NCBI GenBank assembly: GCA_028706735.1
Contig: JAQTVS010000045.1
Span: forward strand, 1-12,666
From: Thiomonas sp.
GTDB taxonomy: Bacteria; Pseudomonadota; Gammaproteobacteria; Burkholderiales; Burkholderiaceae_C
Length of the DNA: 12,666 nt
Reading direction: 5' to 3'
The notes beneath the pieces were generated by a model, which searched no databases, had not been told where the DNA came from, and saw nothing but the letters and a program-made list of their open reading frames with translations. Made by a program: the position numbers and the translations under genes. Below are positions 7,809 to 12,666 of this stretch, piece after piece (position 1 is the first letter of the stretch; the number at the start of each line of letters is the position of its first letter).

Positions 7809-9593
7809 ATGTCCTACACCGCACCCGTCCGCGACATGATGTTCGACTTGGAACATCTCGCGGGCCTGGAGTCCATCTCCCAACTGCCCGGGTTCGCTGA
7901 CGCCACGCCCGACACAGCGCGCGCCGTGCTGGAGGAGTGCGCCCGCTTCAACCAGGACGTGGTCGCCCCGCTCAACCGCGCCGGCGACCTGCAGCCCAGC
8001 AGTTGGATCAACGGCGCGGTGACCACCACGCCCGGTTTCAAACGGGCGTTCAAGCAGTTTGCCGCCGCAGGCTGGCAGGGCCTGCAGCATCCGGTGGAGT
8101 TCGACGGCCAGGGTCTGCCCAAAAGCATTTCCGCGGCCTGCACAGAAATGCTCAACGGCGCGAATCTGAGTTTTGCGTTGTGCCCCTTGTTGTCGGATGG
8201 CGCCATCGAGGCGCTGCTCACCGCGGGCAGCGACGACCAGAAACAGCGATTCATTCCTCGTTTGATTTCGGGCGAGTGGACCGGCACCATGAACCTCACC
8301 GAGCCGCAGGCCGGCTCCGATCTGGCGCTGGTGCGCAGCCGCGCGGAGCCGCAGGCGGACGGCGCCTACCGCCTCTTCGGCCAGAAGATCTACATCACCT
8401 ACGGCGAGCACGATATGGCGGACAACATCGTCCATCTGGTGCTCGCCCGCCTGCCCGACGCGCCTGCGGGCGTGAAGGGCATTTCGCTCTTCCTCGTTCC
8501 CAAGGTGCTGGAAGATGGCCGCCGCAACGACGTGTGGTGCGCGTCCATCGAGCACAAGCTGGGCATCAAGGCCAGCCCGACCGCCGTGCTGGTGTACGGC
8601 GATGGCAAAGGCGATGTGGGGGAGGGCGCTTTAGGCGAATTGATCGGCGAACCCAACCGCGGCCTCGAATACATGTTCATCATGATGAACGCCGCGCGCT
8701 ATGCGGTGGGACTGCAAGGCGTGGCCGTGGCCGAGGCGGCCTATCAAAAGGCCGCGGCGTATGCCAAGGACCGCGTGCAGTCGCGCCCGGTCGATGGCAG
8801 CGCGGCGCAGCCGGTCGCCATCGTCCATCACCCGGACGTGCGCCGCATGCTCATGACCATGCGCGCACTCACCGAAGGCGCGCGGGCGCTCGCGCTGGTG
8901 GCCGCCAGCCTGCACGACGTGGGCCGCGCCCACCCGGACGCGCATCAGCGCGCCGCGCACGAGGCGGCGTATGAATTTCTCGTGCCATTGGTCAAGGGCT
9001 TTTCTACAGAGATGAGCATCGAGGTGGCCAGCCTGGGCGTGCAGGTGCACGGCGGCATGGGCTATATCGAAGAAACCGGCGCGGCGCAGTTCTACCGCGA
9101 CGCCCGCATCCTCACCATTTACGAAGGCACCACGGCCATTCAGGCCAACGATCTGGTGGGCCGCAAAACCGTGCGCGACGCCGGCGCGCTGGCCATGGGT
9201 TTTGCAGGCCGTGTGAGCAAGACCGAGGACGCGCTCAAGGCCACGGGCGACGCGCAGGCAGTGGCCATGGCCGGACAACTCGGCCGGGCGCGCGAGGCCT
9301 ACGCCCAGGTCGTGGCCTTCATGGCCGCGCACGGCAAGACCGAGCCGAACGCCGCCTATGCCGGCAGCGTGTCCTACCTGCTGCTCGCCGGAACGCTGCT
9401 CGCCGGTTGGCAGATGGCGCAAAGCTGGCTCGCCGCCGCGCAACTCGGCGCAGAGGACGCCGCGTTCGCCAGAGCCAAGCGCGCCACGGCGGCGTTCTAC
9501 TGCGCCAACATTTTGCCGCGCTGCGGCGCTTTTCGTGATGCGGTGCTGCAAGGCGCAGACAGCACCATGGCGCTGCCTGTGGAGGCGTTCTGA
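7809..9593 (+). CDS. Acyl-CoA dehydrogenase, large DmdC/FadE5-like type
   Basis: 594 residues; FAD enzyme forming the 2,3-enoyl-CoA in beta-oxidation and reducing ETF, which is encoded just upstream. It is longer than the classical ~380-residue enzymes. It opens with the short N-terminal family domain (YTAPVRDMMFDLEHLAGLE, 3-21), then the helical N-domain, the beta-domain with MNLTEPQAGSDLA (161-173) and YITYGEHD (195-202), and the helical C-domain with GVQVHGGMGYIEE (410-422). IYEGTTAIQANDLVGRK (437-453) contains the likely catalytic Glu439. A further C-terminal helical extension of about 130 residues follows. This layout is that of enzymes annotated 3-methylmercaptopropionyl-CoA dehydrogenase (DmdC) or FadE5-like; the real substrate could equally be medium- or long-chain acyl-CoA. 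GGAG at 7799-7802 supports the ATG. The next gene starts 2 bases after its stop. Confidence 0.94.
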   Translation: MSYTAPVRDMMFDLEHLAGLESISQLPGFADATPDTARAVLEECARFNQDVVAPLNRAGDLQPSSWINGAVTTTPGFKRAFKQFAAAGWQGLQHPVEFDGQGLPKSISAACTEMLNGANLSFALCPLLSDGAIEALLTAGSDDQKQRFIPRLISGEWTGTMNLTEPQAGSDLALVRSRAEPQADGAYRLFGQKIYITYGEHDMADNIVHLVLARLPDAPAGVKGISLFLVPKVLEDGRRNDVWCASIEHKLGIKASPTAVLVYGDGKGDVGEGALGELIGEPNRGLEYMFIMMNAARYAVGLQGVAVAEAAYQKAAAYAKDRVQSRPVDGSAAQPVAIVHHPDVRRMLMTMRALTEGARALALVAASLHDVGRAHPDAHQRAAHEAAYEFLVPLVKGFSTEMSIEVASLGVQVHGGMGYIEETGAAQFYRDARILTIYEGTTAIQANDLVGRKTVRDAGALAMGFAGRVSKTEDALKATGDAQAVAMAGQLGRAREAYAQVVAFMAAHGKTEPNAAYAGSVSYLLLAGTLLAGWQMAQSWLAAAQLGAEDAAFARAKRATAAFYCANILPRCGAFRDAVLQGADSTMALPVEAF

Positions 9594-9595
9594 TC

Positions 9596-10555
9596 ATGCC
9601 GCCGCCAGCCGTGTTCTCCAGACTGCGCCTGCCAGTCATCGGCTCGCCGTTGTTCATCATCTCCAACCCCAAGCTGGTGATTGCGCAATGCACCGCAGGC
9701 ATCGTCGGCAGTTTTCCCGCACTCAACGCGCGGCCCGCGTCGCAACTCGACGAATGGCTGGCGGAAATCACCGAGGCGCTGGCTGCCTGGGACAAGGCGC
9801 ATCCAGACCAACCCGCCGCACCCTTCGCTGTCAACCAGATCGTTCACCGCAGCAACGACCGGCTGGAGCACGACATGATGGCTTGCGCCAAGTACCGCGT
9901 GCCCATCGTCATCACCTCGCTGGGGGCGCGGCCCGAGGTGAACCAGGGCGTGCACGCCTGGGGCGGCATCGTGCTGCATGACGTCATCAACCAGACCTTC
10001 GCGCACAAGGCCATCGAGAAGGGCGCCGACGGGCTGATTCTGGTGGCCACCGGGGCCGGCGGCCATGCCGGCGTGCAGTCCCCCTTCGCTCTGGTGCAGG
10101 AAACCCGCGCCTGGTTCGACGGCCCCATCGTGCTGTCCGGGGCGATTGCCAGCGGCAACGCCATTTTGGCGGCGCAGGCCATGGGCGCCGATCTCGCCTA
10201 CATCGGCAGCGCCTTCATCGCCACCGACGAAGCCCGCGCGGTGGATGGCTACAAACAGATGATCGTCGGCAGCAGCGCGCAGGACATCGTTTATTCCAAC
10301 CTGTTCACCGGCATCCACGGCAACTACCTGCGCGGCTCAATCACCGCAGCCGGCATGGATCCCGACCATCTGCCCGAAGGCGACCCAAGCAAGATGGACT
10401 TCGCCTCGGCCATCGGCGGGGCCAAGGCATGGAAAGACATCTGGGGCTGCGGCCAGGGTATCGGCGTGGTGCGCAAGGTGCAGCCCGCCGCGGCGCTGGT
10501 GGCGCAGTTGTCCGAGGAATACCGCGCCGCGCGGCTGCGGATCTGCGGGGGCTGA
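9596..10555 (+). CDS. Nitronate monooxygenase-like FMN protein (2-nitropropane dioxygenase family)
   Basis: 319 residues, TIM-barrel FMN flavoprotein of the NMO/2-nitropropane dioxygenase family, which oxidises alkyl nitronates such as propionate 3-nitronate; close relatives include FabK-type enoyl-ACP reductases. The N-terminal strand LPVIGSPLFIISNPKLV (12-28) and FAVNQIV start the barrel. GAGGHAG (153-159) carries His157 at the position of the family's catalytic base, and SGAIASGNAILAAQAMGADLA (about 181-201) with YIGSAFIATDEA forms the FMN phosphate-binding part. The ATG follows the dehydrogenase stop by 2 bases, and GGAGG at 9581-9585 inside the preceding gene lies 10 bases upstream, so translation is probably coupled. 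The tight link suggests a role in the same acyl-CoA route, perhaps as a reductase or in detoxification; that is inference. Real NMO activity is not assured from family membership. Confidence 0.88.
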   Translation: MPPPAVFSRLRLPVIGSPLFIISNPKLVIAQCTAGIVGSFPALNARPASQLDEWLAEITEALAAWDKAHPDQPAAPFAVNQIVHRSNDRLEHDMMACAKYRVPIVITSLGARPEVNQGVHAWGGIVLHDVINQTFAHKAIEKGADGLILVATGAGGHAGVQSPFALVQETRAWFDGPIVLSGAIASGNAILAAQAMGADLAYIGSAFIATDEARAVDGYKQMIVGSSAQDIVYSNLFTGIHGNYLRGSITAAGMDPDHLPEGDPSKMDFASAIGGAKAWKDIWGCGQGIGVVRKVQPAAALVAQLSEEYRAARLRICGG

Positions 10556-10901
10556 CAGCGCCTATAGTTGGAACATCGCCGAGACAGGAGATAAACCATG
10601 CGTGCACGCCATCACCCCACGGGTTTGCCTGCTGCTATACAGCCGCCTGATCCAGCGCGGCTTGCTGCGGCCAAGTCCTTTGCCGAGTTTTACCCGCTCT
10701 ACCTCGCAGAGCACCGTCACCCGAGCAACCGCAAGCTGCATTTCACCGGCTCCAGCCTGGCACTGATCTGCCTGTTCTTCCTCGTGTTCACCGGCAATCC
10801 GTGGTGGCTGCCTGCCGCCGTGGTCTGCGGCTACGGCTTCGCCTGGGCGGGACATTTTTTAATCGAACACAACCGCCCCGCCACCTTCAAGCGCCCGCTG
10901 T

Positions 10902-12666
<1,765 letters not shown>

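Overview
The window is compact, GC-rich bacterial DNA, about 90% or more coding, with short gaps and Shine-Dalgarno-led genes. Gene content and order (lpdA then zapE; etfB-etfA-acyl-CoA dehydrogenase; a long YihY-family gene divergent from a wrbA-like gene) fit a betaproteobacterium of the order Burkholderiales. The genus cannot be fixed from the sequence; a Thiomonas-like or related lineage is only a guess. There is no tRNA, rRNA, CRISPR array, insertion sequence or phage gene, and no non-coding stretch longer than about 170 bases.

Left part (1-4127, all + strand): the 3' two thirds of a dihydrolipoamide dehydrogenase gene (lpdA), followed after 7 bases by zapE, an AFG1-type ATPase of cell division. 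A small exported Ala/Gln-rich protein of unknown function overlaps zapE by 4 bases, and an MscS-type mechanosensitive channel comes next. The lpdA end is probably the tail of a 2-oxoacid dehydrogenase operon (sucA-sucB-lpdA type) lying upstream of the window.

Middle part (4186-10957, all + strand): a fatty-acid oxidation block. An AlkK/DmdB-like acyl-CoA synthetase activates a carboxylic acid. After a 169-base regulatory gap carrying a perfect GAACG-GT-CGTTC palindrome (a TetR-type operator candidate) come etfB, etfA, a 594-residue acyl-CoA dehydrogenase of the DmdC/FadE5-like type, a nitronate-monooxygenase-like flavoprotein joined to it with only 2 bases between, and a small Mpo1-like (DUF962) membrane protein. 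The dehydrogenase would pass electrons to the EtfAB flavoprotein encoded just before it. The two last genes may handle side products or 2-hydroxy acids, which is inference.

Right part (10902-12666): a YihY/BrkB-type inner-membrane protein on the - strand, whose 3' end overlaps the Mpo1-like gene by 56 bases tail to tail. Its start codon lies only 17 bases from that of a divergent WrbA-like NAD(P)H:quinone oxidoreductase that runs off the window end.

No clearly new system was seen. The most useful leads are the operator before etfB, the synthetase/dehydrogenase/Mpo1-like grouping, the C-terminal domain of the YihY protein, and the unusual gene borders at both ends of that gene.
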